A stretch of 64,000 bases of DNA, taken from assembly GCA_964482435.1 (NCBI GenBank), contig CAYZXL010000017.1, positions 1 through 64,000 of the forward strand, given 5' to 3'. Both the position numbers and the translations under genes were made by a program. This DNA is from CAYZXL01 sp964482435. GTDB taxonomy: Bacteria; Auribacterota; JABMQX01. A model generated the notes under the pieces. That model was not told the origin of the DNA. It searched no databases and saw nothing but the letters and a program-made list of their open reading frames with translations. Positions 28,273 to 37,102 of the stretch are shown piece by piece. Position 1 is the first letter of the stretch. Each line of letters begins with the position of its first letter.

Positions 28273-29006
28273 TCCGACGAGTTGCCAAGGCGGCGCTTCG
28301 CATTCTTGATAGCCGACTGAAAACGAACTTGGAGTCTCACGCGGTAGCCTTCGTGGCTGCATGGTATCGCTCGCCAGTCCTGAATTTCCTTCGCCGAAAC
28401 TTCGAGTTTGCCCGTGTTCGTTGGAAGTACTTAGTCGGAGTGTGCTCCAGCAACAACATCAAACTGCATTTGGGGTGTGGTGGGGTACATTTTGATGGTT
28501 ACGTGAACATTGATTGGAGAAAAACGATTGCAACGGACTTGGTGTGCGATATTAGAAAGCTACCGTATCCGGACAAGTCGGTTGAGACAATCGAAACCTA
28601 CCATGTGATTGAGCACTTGCCGAGGTGCGATGTCGCCAGGGCCTTGAGAGAGTGGTATAGGGTATTGAAACCGAATGGGAAACTGATTATTGAGTGCCCC
28701 GATTTCGATTATAACGTTCGTGCCTACTTGAAGGGAGGGGACTCGACGATGCAGCTGTATTATGTCTATGGAAGGCATCGCTTCCCGGGGGATGTTCATT
28801 ACTGGGGCTATAATTTTCGACGACTCGAGAAACTGCTCAAAGAATGTCAATACACCGACATCAGAAAGCAAAATGCACAGGATAATCACTCCGAGGAAGG
28901 AGGGTGTCTGCGGGCGGAGTGTCGAAGGCCGGCGCGGGAACCCGCTTGCCTGTATGCGCAAGACGCCAGCCGCAATGGGTTCGCGTCTTCCGAGAGAGAC
29001 TTATGA
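28269..29006 (+). CDS. SAM-dependent methyltransferase, class I
   Basis: A 245-aa protein of the kind found in polysaccharide clusters that methylates sugars or glycan ends. The SAM-binding loop reads LHLGCGGVHFDGYVNIDW, the motif around strand 4 is YHVIEHLP and strand 5 is LKPNGKLIIECPD. The middle contains YGRHRFPGDVHYWGYN, common in this subfamily. The ATG at 28269 shares ATGA with the flippase stop; a GTG three codons earlier is possible. The last 25 residues after CLRAECRR look unlike the family and may come from loss of the native stop. Acceptor unknown. Confidence 0.82.
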   Translation: MIRRVAKAALRILDSRLKTNLESHAVAFVAAWYRSPVLNFLRRNFEFARVRWKYLVGVCSSNNIKLHLGCGGVHFDGYVNIDWRKTIATDLVCDIRKLPYPDKSVETIETYHVIEHLPRCDVARALREWYRVLKPNGKLIIECPDFDYNVRAYLKGGDSTMQLYYVYGRHRFPGDVHYWGYNFRRLEKLLKECQYTDIRKQNAQDNHSEEGGCLRAECRRPAREPACLYAQDASRNGFASSERDL

Positions 29007-29021
29007 CTCGACGGCACCGGT

Positions 29022-29924
29022 TTGGTTTTGGCATCTGTTCGTGCTGGCCTCGCCAGTTCACGTCGGGACCTCGGGAACGAACGCCAGCGGGAGTCAGGCG
29101 ATCCGGCCTTTAGGAGGAGGAAAACGTTCCGCATTCTCAATTATCTTTACACTCGAGTCTTCCCGGCAAAAGTCCGTTGGCTGCCTCGCTATTACGAGGT
29201 CCTTAAGACATTCGCAGGAAACGGCCGAAAGAAAATCCTGGAGATAGGGTGTGGCCGTGGGCATGTCGCGTGCGAGTTAGCGAAAAACCGGGCGAAAGTT
29301 ATTGGCATAGACCATTGTGAGTCTGAGATTCGCTCTGCCGTCGCCGCAGCGCGAGCGACATCGAGCCCGGCCACATTTTGCGTGGCAGACATTTCGAATT
29401 TGCCGTTCAGGGATCGCCTTTTCGATGTTGTGGTTGCGCTGGACTGCCTCGAATATCTTCGGGACATGAAGGCGACATTTGCCGAGGTGTGCAGGGTTCT
29501 TAAGCCAGGCGCCGGGCTGTTGATATTCACCATACCGCATTTGTCCACATGCAGCGCGCGTCTGTTTTGGGTTCAGAGGTTCCTTCGCAAGTCGGTTCCG
29601 CGCTGGCTACATTCCAAACCCAGGATCAACACGAAATCGTGGCTGGAGGCCTCCTCCGAAGAAGAGATACAAAAGGATGGCAGGCTTAAAGACTACGATG
29701 TGGATGAACTTCTCAGCTCAGCCGAGAACTACTTCCGACTGGAGGGGTACCGATACGCTCTGCGCCTTTTCTCCGCTTTAACCACCGATATCACTTATGG
29801 AATTCGTGGGTTTTCCGCCATCCAGCCCTTTCTTTTCTTTCTTTCTGTTAGGCTGGATCATTACCTATTTGCACCTCACAGACCGGGCTATCTTCTGGTT
29901 GTCGAGATGGTGGCGCGAGAATGA
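29022..29924 (+). CDS. SAM-dependent methyltransferase, class I (type 11-like)
   Basis: The core reads KKILEIGCGRGHVACELA (SAM loop), GIDHCESEI (motif II), ALDCLEYLRDM and LKPGAGLLIFTIPH, so this is a methyltransferase, probably acting on a sugar or lipid-linked glycan. The carboxy-terminal part is hydrophobic (FLFFLSVRLDHYLF) and may sit at the membrane. The frame opens with a TTG at 29022, but the first 35 residues look non-native. A strong AGGAGGAGG at 29112-29120 points to a start near 29127-29135, where no ATG, GTG or TTG is in frame; an ATT at 29133 is the only candidate. The stop overlaps the next start as ATGA. Confidence 0.8.
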   Translation: MVLASVRAGLASSRRDLGNERQRESGDPAFRRRKTFRILNYLYTRVFPAKVRWLPRYYEVLKTFAGNGRKKILEIGCGRGHVACELAKNRAKVIGIDHCESEIRSAVAAARATSSPATFCVADISNLPFRDRLFDVVVALDCLEYLRDMKATFAEVCRVLKPGAGLLIFTIPHLSTCSARLFWVQRFLRKSVPRWLHSKPRINTKSWLEASSEEEIQKDGRLKDYDVDELLSSAENYFRLEGYRYALRLFSALTTDITYGIRGFSAIQPFLFFLSVRLDHYLFAPHRPGYLLVVEMVARE

Positions 29925-31063
29925 AAAACAAGCGCGTTTTTTGGGTCAGCTGGTTTGCGTACCGCGCTCGAGTCGCACACTTGTTTCAGTGGATTCAACT
30001 ACACCTTCTGAAAAGGCGACAGGCTGTTATACTGGGCTATCACCGAATCGGCGATGCTCACGATTTTCTACCCCCAGGATTGGTCTGCGGGCGACATGAC
30101 TTCGAGCAGCACCTCAAGCTACTTCGGAGACGATTCGTTCTCCTCTCCCTGGAGGAATTGGTGACTCGCCTTCAGCGACGCGAACCGATCCCGTTTCGCT
30201 CTGTTGTTGTCACTTTTGACGATGGCTTTGCGGATGTTTTCACCAACGCATTTCCGCTACTGAAGAAACACTCTGTGCCTGCGACTCTCTTTTTGACCAC
30301 GGATATGTTGGATCAGTGCCACTTGCTGCCGCTGCATGTGTTTTACTATCTGGTGCATGCGGTCGGATTTCATCGAATTGTGCAACTACTTCGTGAGACA
30401 GGGTACGTGGAGCCCTCACCTTATCGCGTAAACGGCTCTACGATGGAAGAACAAAGAAAAACGATCGAGCGAATACTTGGATTCCAAATATCCTCACCGG
30501 AAGGGTGCCGGCTTCTGGACCATCTATCAGAACGCTTTGGTGTCGAAGTGGATGGTGAGCTTCCTGAGCGCTTGTACCTCTCGTGGGAAACTGTCCAGGC
30601 CATGGAAAACGCAGGGCTAACGTTTTGCCCCCATTCACGCACGCACCCGAGGCTGGCTCTTCTCCCCGAGGAGGAACAGGTGGATCAAATTGGTGGATCT
30701 TACTCCGCCATCAAACAGAGATTGAGGAGCTCCTCGCCCATCTTTGCTTATCCCTTTGGAGATGAAGATTCATTCGATGATAGTACTCGAAGGGCCTTGC
30801 GAAAAGATGGCCTGGTGGCTGCCTGCTCTAACATCCCAGGTAAGGTCACCAGCGACAGCGACCTGTATGCCCTTTGTCGGATTCCTATCTCTTCCGAGGC
30901 ATTATCGCTTCCGGAGATGTTCTGTGAGATGGTTGGGTTCCTCGACTGGCTAAGAAATGTCAACAAATGGCTTTCGAACAAGTTGAGACGCTCATCGCCC
31001 CATCACCGGGACCTCAAGGACCCAGGCACGCCAAAATCGGCCCACCCTCAACCAGGACGATAA
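29921..31063 (+). CDS. Polysaccharide deacetylase (NodB-type)
   Basis: A 380-aa protein with the NodB fold, expected to remove N- or O-acetyl groups from a glycan. The signature VVVTFDDGFADVF carries the catalytic base and first metal ligand (DD), and FCPHSRTHPRLALLP provides the HxxxH metal pair. FAYPFGDEDSFD is the conserved fourth motif. An amino-terminal segment (AVILGYHRIGDAHDF) is typical of exopolysaccharide deacetylases. It starts inside the stop of the upstream methyltransferase (ATGA). About 250 bases of apparently empty sequence separate it from the epimerase gene. Confidence 0.88.
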   Translation: MKNKRVFWVSWFAYRARVAHLFQWIQLHLLKRRQAVILGYHRIGDAHDFLPPGLVCGRHDFEQHLKLLRRRFVLLSLEELVTRLQRREPIPFRSVVVTFDDGFADVFTNAFPLLKKHSVPATLFLTTDMLDQCHLLPLHVFYYLVHAVGFHRIVQLLRETGYVEPSPYRVNGSTMEEQRKTIERILGFQISSPEGCRLLDHLSERFGVEVDGELPERLYLSWETVQAMENAGLTFCPHSRTHPRLALLPEEEQVDQIGGSYSAIKQRLRSSSPIFAYPFGDEDSFDDSTRRALRKDGLVAACSNIPGKVTSDSDLYALCRIPISSEALSLPEMFCEMVGFLDWLRNVNKWLSNKLRRSSPHHRDLKDPGTPKSAHPQPGR

Positions 31064-31316
31064 TCTTCAATCGCATTCTTGGCTGTGGGGACTCAAGCGG
31101 GTCGCCAGTGTTGTCTATGGACTGTGCGTTCCCAAATGCTCGTCCACGGAGATGCCAACTCAACAGGACTTCGGAGAGAACAGCCACGCGCGGACGGGCA
31201 GTCAGCCATCACCTCTTTCCTTTGTCCGGGGTACAAAGGCTGTCATTGCCGCGAGTGGTGATGCCAGGAATTAGAAAAAACTTGGGAAAGAATCGGTTTC
31301 ACGGAAAGGAAGAATC

Positions 31317-32450
31317 ATGCCGAAGAGAATTCTTATCACTGGAGGAGCTGGCTTCATCGGGAGCCACACAGCCGACCGGTTGATCGAGCGAGGCTACGAG
31401 GTTGTTATTTATGACAATCTGGATCCGCAGGTTCATGATTCCATTCCGGATTACCTGCATCCGGACGCGGAGTTCATCGAGGGCGATGTAAGGGACCGAA
31501 ATCGCTTGCATCGTGTCCTGAGGGGGGTGGATGCGGTATGTCATCTGGCAGCGGCCGTCGGCATCGGTCAATCCATGTACGACATAGAGAAATATGTGGA
31601 TGTAAACATTGGAGGTACGGCGGTACTCTTGGACTTGCTGGTGAAAGAACCCGATGTCCGGGTGGAGAAAGTTGTCATCGCAAGCAGCATGAGCATTTAC
31701 GGGGAAGGGGAGTACGACTGTCCTGAGTGCGGAGTCGCCAGGCACCCCCGTGTTCGCTGCCGAGAGGAGATAAGGAAAGGCGGCTGGGAACTCCACTGTG
31801 TTGTGTGCGCCCATAGACTGCAGCCCAGACCGACACGAGAAACCAGCTCGCTGAACGCGAACAGCATCTACGCCATCACCAAAAGAGTGCAGGAAGAGAT
31901 GACGACGATGGTCGGCCGCGCCTACGGCATCCCGGTTGTTGGGCTTCGCTATTTCAATACCTACGGGCAGAGGCAGAGCCTCAGGAACCCCTACACGGGC
32001 GTCTGCGCCATTTTCAGCGGCCGAATCAAAACTGGTAATCCACCGATTCTGTATGAGGATGGATTACAGACCCGCGATTTCATTCACGTGCGAGATGTCG
32101 CAAGGGCGAACCAACTGGCCATCGAAAGCGCGGCGGCGGACGGGCAGGTGCTTAACGTCGGGACCGGCAGAGTCACAACTGTCAAGGAAATCGCTCAGGC
32201 ACTCATTCACCTGTATGGGAAAGAACGGGAGCTCACACCACGAATCGCTAATCAGTTTCGTGAGGGGGACATTCGGCACTGCTGTGCGGACATTTCGGAG
32301 ATTCAACGAGTCCTGGGGTTTTCTCCAGAGGTTCCCCTCAGTGAGGGGCTGCAGGACCTTGTGAACTGGGGACGAACTCAGCAGGCCGCCGACTGCTTTG
32401 ACCAGGCGCAAGCCGAACTCGACCGATTCGGTCTCGTCCACTCGCAATGA
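31317..32450 (+). CDS. NAD-dependent sugar epimerase/dehydratase (extended SDR) with Cys4 insert
   Basis: A 377-aa enzyme acting on nucleotide sugars, of the type often annotated dTDP-L-rhamnose 4-epimerase or UDP-glucose 4-epimerase. TGGAGFIGSHTADRL at residues 8-22 binds NAD; the catalytic SSMS and Y185xxxK189 (YAITK) are intact. Between them lies an insertion with CPEC (Cys135, Cys138) and CVVC (Cys161, Cys164), a probable zinc ribbon absent from classic GalE. AAGGAAG precedes the ATG. The stop overlaps the next gene's start (ATGA). Exact substrate cannot be told from sequence; the ribbon favours the rhamnose-epimerase-like branch. Confidence 0.85.
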   Translation: MPKRILITGGAGFIGSHTADRLIERGYEVVIYDNLDPQVHDSIPDYLHPDAEFIEGDVRDRNRLHRVLRGVDAVCHLAAAVGIGQSMYDIEKYVDVNIGGTAVLLDLLVKEPDVRVEKVVIASSMSIYGEGEYDCPECGVARHPRVRCREEIRKGGWELHCVVCAHRLQPRPTRETSSLNANSIYAITKRVQEEMTTMVGRAYGIPVVGLRYFNTYGQRQSLRNPYTGVCAIFSGRIKTGNPPILYEDGLQTRDFIHVRDVARANQLAIESAAADGQVLNVGTGRVTTVKEIAQALIHLYGKERELTPRIANQFREGDIRHCCADISEIQRVLGFSPEVPLSEGLQDLVNWGRTQQAADCFDQAQAELDRFGLVHSQ

Positions 32451-33580
32451 AAACAATTTCCATTCTCAGTTACGACCTTTCAGACAACTGTCTGGTGAGA
32501 ACCTACCCCATCGCGAAAGTCCTTCAGCGCCGTTACAGGGTGGAGGTCGTTGGCCCGGTTTTTGGTGATAGCATTTTCGTCCCGTACAGAGATGAGTTTG
32601 TGTACAAACCTCTGTATCTGCCGCGGGACGGCTCGCGACTTCAGAGGTTGGCGCGTGGCTTCACCGGGCTTGCATGGTTGCTGGATAGGGTGGCGGGTGA
32701 TGTCATTTATGCCTTTAAGCCCCGGGTTACCAGCCTTGGAATCGGCTTGTTGGCGAGATGCAAAAAGAAGGTTCCGCTTCTTCTCGACATTGAGGACTGG
32801 GAGGCCGAATCGTTCTATTATTCCCCTTTCCGGTCAAAAGTTGTGGCACTGGCGGGACTCCATGACCCGAACAATATCTTCTACAATTACTTTATCGAAC
32901 ACCTAACGAGCCTGGCCGACGGAATCACGGTCGTTTCGACGTACCTGCAGCGCCGGTTCGGAGGGGTGCGATTGGTACATGGAGCGGACTGCTACACTTT
33001 CGATCCCGCGAAATATCAGGATGGACGCCTTCCCAAAGAGAGAGACGGGAGCTTTGTAATCCTTTTCGCGGGAACGCCAAGGCCCCACAAAGGATTGGAA
33101 GAACTCACACAGGCTCTGAGGATCATTTCATCTCCCCGTCTCTGTTTGGTGGTTGTTGGCCACCAGACAGAGTACTTGCGGCGCTTATCACAGAAGTACA
33201 GCCGATACATGAGGTGTACTGGGCCGCTGCCCCATTGCGAAATGCCCCGCTTGTTGAGCCGCGCGAACCTCGTTGTACTGCCGCAGCGAGATGTGCCGGT
33301 CACACAGGCTCAGGTCCCCGGCAAGATATTCGAAGCCATGGCCATGGCGAAACCAATCATCGCGACGGAGGTTTCTGATATCCCTGAGATCCTGGATAAC
33401 TGCGGCTGGCTCGTCGAACCTGAAAGCCCGGAGGCGTTGGCAGAGACCATCAGGTACGTGATGGAGCATCCGGAGGAAGCAGCGGCGATGGGGGAGCGGG
33501 CACGACAACGATGCATCGAGAAATACAGTTGGGATGCCATGGAGCGGATCCTGTTCCCTCTCTTCGAGAGGTTCCTGTGA
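32447..33580 (+). CDS. GT4-family glycosyltransferase
   Basis: A 377-aa GT-B enzyme for assembly of the polysaccharide repeat. The carboxy-terminal half shows ILFAGTPRPHKGLEELTQAL, LVVVGHQTE, VVLPQRDVPVTQAQVPGKIF and EAMAMAKPIIATEVSDIPEI, the donor-binding half of GT4. The amino-terminal half has DVIYAFKPRVTSLGIGLLA. The EX7E-type motif is modified, with VPGKIFEAM replacing the usual first Glu segment, as in some GT4 subfamilies that use a VPSK..E pattern. Its start overlaps the epimerase stop. Donor and acceptor unknown. Confidence 0.85.
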   Translation: MKTISILSYDLSDNCLVRTYPIAKVLQRRYRVEVVGPVFGDSIFVPYRDEFVYKPLYLPRDGSRLQRLARGFTGLAWLLDRVAGDVIYAFKPRVTSLGIGLLARCKKKVPLLLDIEDWEAESFYYSPFRSKVVALAGLHDPNNIFYNYFIEHLTSLADGITVVSTYLQRRFGGVRLVHGADCYTFDPAKYQDGRLPKERDGSFVILFAGTPRPHKGLEELTQALRIISSPRLCLVVVGHQTEYLRRLSQKYSRYMRCTGPLPHCEMPRLLSRANLVVLPQRDVPVTQAQVPGKIFEAMAMAKPIIATEVSDIPEILDNCGWLVEPESPEALAETIRYVMEHPEEAAAMGERARQRCIEKYSWDAMERILFPLFERFL

Positions 33581-33971
33581 TTCGCCGAACACAGTCAGAC
33601 AAGGGGTACCCGCTGCGCCCAGCGTCGTACCCCCTTCGCAAAACCGGAGTTCCCCCTCGGGGCAAGCCTCTGACGCTCTGTGAATATACTCCCTGTTGTT
33701 CCTGGCGGTAGCGAGAAGGACAGATTTCATTCCCACGCACTCTCCGCACTTCTCGGGTCTATTCTGAGCTTTTTGGCAAACGGAGTCGCAACGAAAGCAA
33801 CGCAGGGAGCAGGAAAATACGCGGCCATGCTCCCGAAAGGTGGGTGCCGCGTGTCCACGGTCGGGTTAACTGAGGTTCAGATAAAGCCGAGCCGTCACGA
33901 TGTATCGGAAGTTGAGAAGGTTGCTGTCGAGGAATTCTCTGGCTTGACAGAAGAAAAAACGGAGGCAGATC
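33581..33971 (+). other. 391-base stretch without a convincing gene
   Basis: Open frames exist on both strands (for example 103 codons at 33680-33991), but they lack family motifs and have no ribosome site. The final 15 bases hold GGAG, which serves the next gene. I see nothing else here. Confidence 0.4.
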
Positions 33972-34676
33972 GTGGCGCTTTGCATGGTTGATGAATGCAG
34001 CTATTCCTCCGGAAGATACAGAAGACGCTGGCGTGTTGTGATAGTGACTACGGTTCCTTTATCTTTCATCTTCTTCAGCGGTCTGTTCCAGTTTCTGCGG
34101 GAGCGCGGATATGAGGTACACGGGGTATGCTCTCCGGGCAAAATGATAAAAGAAGTGGCGTCCTCCGAGGGGATTGTGATGCATCCGGTGTCCATGTCAC
34201 GTTCCATTACCCCGCTGAGTGACCTTTTGACGCTGGGGCGGCTGGTGAAGCTGTTCATCTATCTGCGACCGGACATCGTTCACTCGCATACGCCGAAGGG
34301 TGGGCTGCTTGGCACACTCAGCGCCTGTATCGCGGGGGTTCCAGTCCGGTGCTATACGCTGCATGGGTTGCCCATGATGACTGGAGGGGCGGTGAAGCGG
34401 CAACTCCTCAAGTGGAGTGAAACCCTGGCGTGTGCCTGCGCGCACCGCGTGTTTTGCGTGAGCGAGTCGATCAGAAAGGTGAGCATCCGACTCGGGATCT
34501 GCCCGAAGGACAAAATTCAGGTTTTCTGCAATGGGAGCAGCAATGGTGTGGACGGACGCACGTTTCAGCGCACTGGGCTCGTACAGAAGTGGGCGCGCGA
34601 ATTGCGCGCCAACATAAACATCCCCAAGGACGCGCTCGTCATGGGCTTTGTCGGGCGACTATTGACGATTGTGTAG
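33972..34676 (+). pseudogene. 5' part of a GT4-phosphoglycosyltransferase fusion gene, cut by IS630
   Basis: Starts with a GTG at 33972 that has GGAG 7 bases upstream. It encodes the acceptor half of a GT4 enzyme: VVIVTTVPLSFIFFSGL, LRPDIVHSHTPKGGLLGTL, GVPVRCYTLHGLPMM and VFCVSESIRK. The native frame ends at VMGFVGRL (codon 34659-34661); the five codons after that are read from the IS630 end and stop at 34676. Joining 34661 directly to 35762 restores FVGRLVRDKGIWEL, the classic GT4 domain-linking motif, in frame. The complete ancestral protein would be 676 aa. As it stands this piece lacks the donor-binding half and is presumably inactive. Confidence 0.9.
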
Positions 34677-34695
34677 CGAACGGAAGGGGCCTCTG

Positions 34696-35251
34696 TCATG
34701 GTGGGAGCCCCGCCAGGTCAAAGAAGGAACGGAGAAGCCCGGACTGGCCCCGGGTGCTGCTCATGGAGGACCGGACCAGCAAGTGCAGCTCTTCCAGGTC
34801 GTCGGGAGCAAGGTTCGGCAGGTCGGCGTACTTGGTATGGTTCCATACCTGCTCCGTAGGGTTGAGCTGGGGGGCGTAAGCGGGCAACTCCTCCAGATGG
34901 ATTTTGTCACCGTGACGCTGCAGGTAGTTCCCAACAACGGCTGCCCTGTGGACATTCCCTCGGTCGAGGATCACGACGATCTTGCGCCGCAGACTCCTTC
35001 GGAGCGACCGCAGGAATCTCACGACGTCCTCTCCGCGGATGTTGCGATTCTGAATCCGCCAGTACAGGCCAAGACGACGCCTGCGAGGCGCCAGGCTAAT
35101 GGCGCTGATGACCGACAAGCGGTCGTGGCGCTCCCACTGACGCTGGATAGGTGTTTTACCTTTCGGGGCCCAAGTTCGCCGCACTGTGGGCTGCAACATG
35201 AAGCCGCTCTCGTCGAGAAAGACAATGCTACGTCCTTCTCCTCGCGCGTTT
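34696..35251 (-). CDS. IS630 transposase, DDE catalytic part (second frame)
   Basis: Read in the frame one base off from the upstream part, this segment gives RSIVFLDESGFMLQPTVRR (first Asp), KIVVILDRGNVHRAAVVG (second Asp) and LPAYAPQLNPTEQVWNH (Glu), the complete IS630 DDE triad. An internal ATG at 35199 could start it, but that would lose the first catalytic Asp, so production as a fusion by frameshifting is more likely. Length of both parts together, about 345 aa, is normal for IS630. Confidence 0.88.
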
Positions 35252-35713
35252 TTTTATATGGGGCCACCCCTCTTTGCGCCAGCGTTCAATCTCCTTCTCA
35301 TTCCTTTCCCTCGCGCGCCGCTCGGGCTTTTGACAGCTCCACCCACAGGAATGCAGCAACCTCCACACGTGCGCCGGGTGGTACCGCACGCCAAAATGCC
35401 GCTCGATCACCTCGGCCACTCGGGGTAGGGTCCACAGATCGTTGTGATACCCGTGGGCTTTTGGACCTTGCTTCAGCAGCTCAAGCAACTGCTCCTTCTG
35501 CTCGGCCGACAGACGCGGGCGCGGCCCCGGATGCGGTTTCGCCGCCAACCCCTCCACCCCGCTTTTCTCTACCACCTCCTTCCAGCGGGTCACTGAAGAC
35601 GGCGAACACCCAATCAGCCGGGCCACTTCTCCACCGCGAAGACCTTTCTGGAGAAGCGATACCGCCCATCGTCGCCGAGCCTCCAACACCTCGGCACTCC
35701 CTTTGGGTCTCAT
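35228..35713 (-). CDS. IS630 transposase, DNA-binding part (first frame)
   Basis: A 161-aa frame with the two helix-turn-helix blocks of IS630: RWAVSLLQKGLRGGEVARLI, SPSSVTRWKE, and a second block with LWTLPRVAEVIERHFGVRY and HPAHVWRLLHSCGWSCQKP. Near its end WPHIKK is encoded by a run of seven A (plus-strand T run at 35249-35255). A +1 (or -2) slip there leads into the catalytic frame. Without the slip the protein ends with RARRRT and has no catalytic residues. Confidence 0.88.
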   Translation of the reverse strand: MRPKGSAEVLEARRRWAVSLLQKGLRGGEVARLIGCSPSSVTRWKEVVEKSGVEGLAAKPHPGPRPRLSAEQKEQLLELLKQGPKAHGYHNDLWTLPRVAEVIERHFGVRYHPAHVWRLLHSCGWSCQKPERRARERNEKEIERWRKEGWPHIKKRARRRT

Positions 35714-35740
35714 ACAAGCGACAATTATACAAGGATTTCA

Positions 35741-37102
35741 TTGGCTGTACAAGCGTCAATAGTTCGAGACAAAGGCATTTGGGAACTGGTTTCGTCGTGG
35801 AGAATCCTCCGAAGGGAATTCCAGAACCTTCATCTGTTGGTTATCGGTTCAGCCGAAGCGCAGGACCCGCTCTCTCCAGAGATCCTCGACCTCCTGAGGA
35901 AGGATGAGAGAATCCATCGTGTGGAGTGGGTGCCGAAGGAGAAGATGCCGGGATACTACGCGGCCATGAACATCGTCGTTCTTCCGTCCTACAGGGAGGG
36001 ATTCCCAAACGTGCTCCTTGAGGCAGCGGCGATGGCTTTGCCGGTTGCCGCAACCCGAATTCCGGGGTGCTTGGACGCCGTAGTTGACGGCTTGACCGGG
36101 ATTCTTGTCCCCCCGAGAGATGCTGCCGGGCTGGCGCATGCAGTCCACCGGCTGCTTGAAGACCCCGGACTACGCTGGCGGATGGGAGAAGCCGGGCGGC
36201 AACGTGCCTTGCAGGATTTCCGTCCGGAGCCGATATGGCTGGCGTTGTGCCAGGAGTACTGGAGTCTCCTGCGCCGCAAGTGTTCCCGCGCTTCCCTTCG
36301 CAGACTACTGGATCGCGAGTATCAGGTTGCTCGCTCGTGGGACGTGCCGTGGACTCGGTTTTCTTCTTTGGGCAAAGGGCTGCAAGCAAGGCCTGGGCGG
36401 GAGATGGAGTTGCTGAAAAGGGCTGTGGATTTCTCCGTCGCTCTTGTCGGGATAGCGGGGGTGCTGCCCTTGTTTCTTCTCGTCGCGCTATTAATCCGAC
36501 TCACCATGGGGGGGCCCATATTCTATGTGAGCGAGCGCCCGGGCATTGAGGGGCGGGTCTTTCCGCTATACAAGTTTCGCACGATGCGATACGAATGCAG
36601 CCCCCACGGGGAGCTTCCGCCGGATTCTGAACGGCTCACGGCGCTCGGGCGGTTCATTCGGCGATGGAGCCTTGATGAGCTTCCGCAGTTGTGGAATGTC
36701 CTGAAGGGGGATATGAGCTTCGTAGGCCCGCGTCCCCTGCTGGTGGAATACCTTGGCATGTACACCACCAGACAGGCCCGCCGGCACGAAGTCCGTCCCG
36801 GTATCACCGGCTGGGCACAGGTGAACGGACGCAACGCGCTGACTTGGGAACAGAAGTTCGACCTTGATGTGTGGTATGTAGACCATAGGTCGTTCTTGTT
36901 GGACCTTAAGATTCTTCTCAACACACTGCCGGCGGCTCTCCGAAGAGAATGGATATGGGCGAGAGGTGAGACGAATGAGCCGTTTCTGGGGAGTGCGCCC
37001 GACAGAACAAAGAGAGCACAGGGAGGGCGAGGCCCCATTCCCCTCGGGGAGCGGGCAAGTCTCACCCGAACCGACATGGTTGAGCAGCCATGCAAAAGCT
37101 GA
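35741..37102 (+). pseudogene. 3' part of the GT4-phosphoglycosyltransferase fusion gene
   Basis: Native codons begin at 35762 (VRDKGIWELV). The first segment is the GT4 donor half, with HLLVIGSAE and LPSYREGFPNVLLEAAAMAL (EX7E). From about 36400 a second enzyme follows in the same frame: a monotopic phosphoglycosyltransferase (PglC/WcaJ carboxy-terminal type). It has a re-entrant hydrophobic helix (VDFSVALVGIAGVLPLFLLV), GGPIFYVSERPGIEG, YKFRTM, DELPQLWNVLKGDMSFVGPR and RPGITGWAQVNGR. PglC-type enzymes load the first sugar phosphate onto undecaprenyl phosphate, and the attached GT4 would add the next sugar. If an internal start is used, the PglC-like part could still be made; otherwise the initiating step is lost. 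It overlaps the next gene by 13 bases. Confidence 0.88.

Larger units (their letters stand above)
34662..35759 (-). mobile_element. IS630-family insertion sequence, complete, 1098 bp
   Basis: The element is bounded by imperfect inverted repeats: the left end reads TTGACGATTGTGTAGCGAAC and the right end, read inward, TTGACGCTTGTACAGCCAAT. It is flanked by a TA duplication (34660-34661 and 35760-35761), the target rule of IS630/Tc1-mariner elements. It carries a transposase in two frames on the minus strand. Removing the element with one TA restores the interrupted glycosyltransferase frame exactly, so the insertion is clean and probably recent. Confidence 0.92.

Noticed and set aside
33188..33736. 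182-codon minus-strand frame
   Set aside because: Mostly antisense to the 32447-33580 glycosyltransferase; the remaining part has no motif.
34669..35907. 412-codon plus-strand frame through the IS630 element
   Set aside because: It is antisense to the transposase, which has the full DDE triad; the frame ends in the disrupted glycosyltransferase out of phase.
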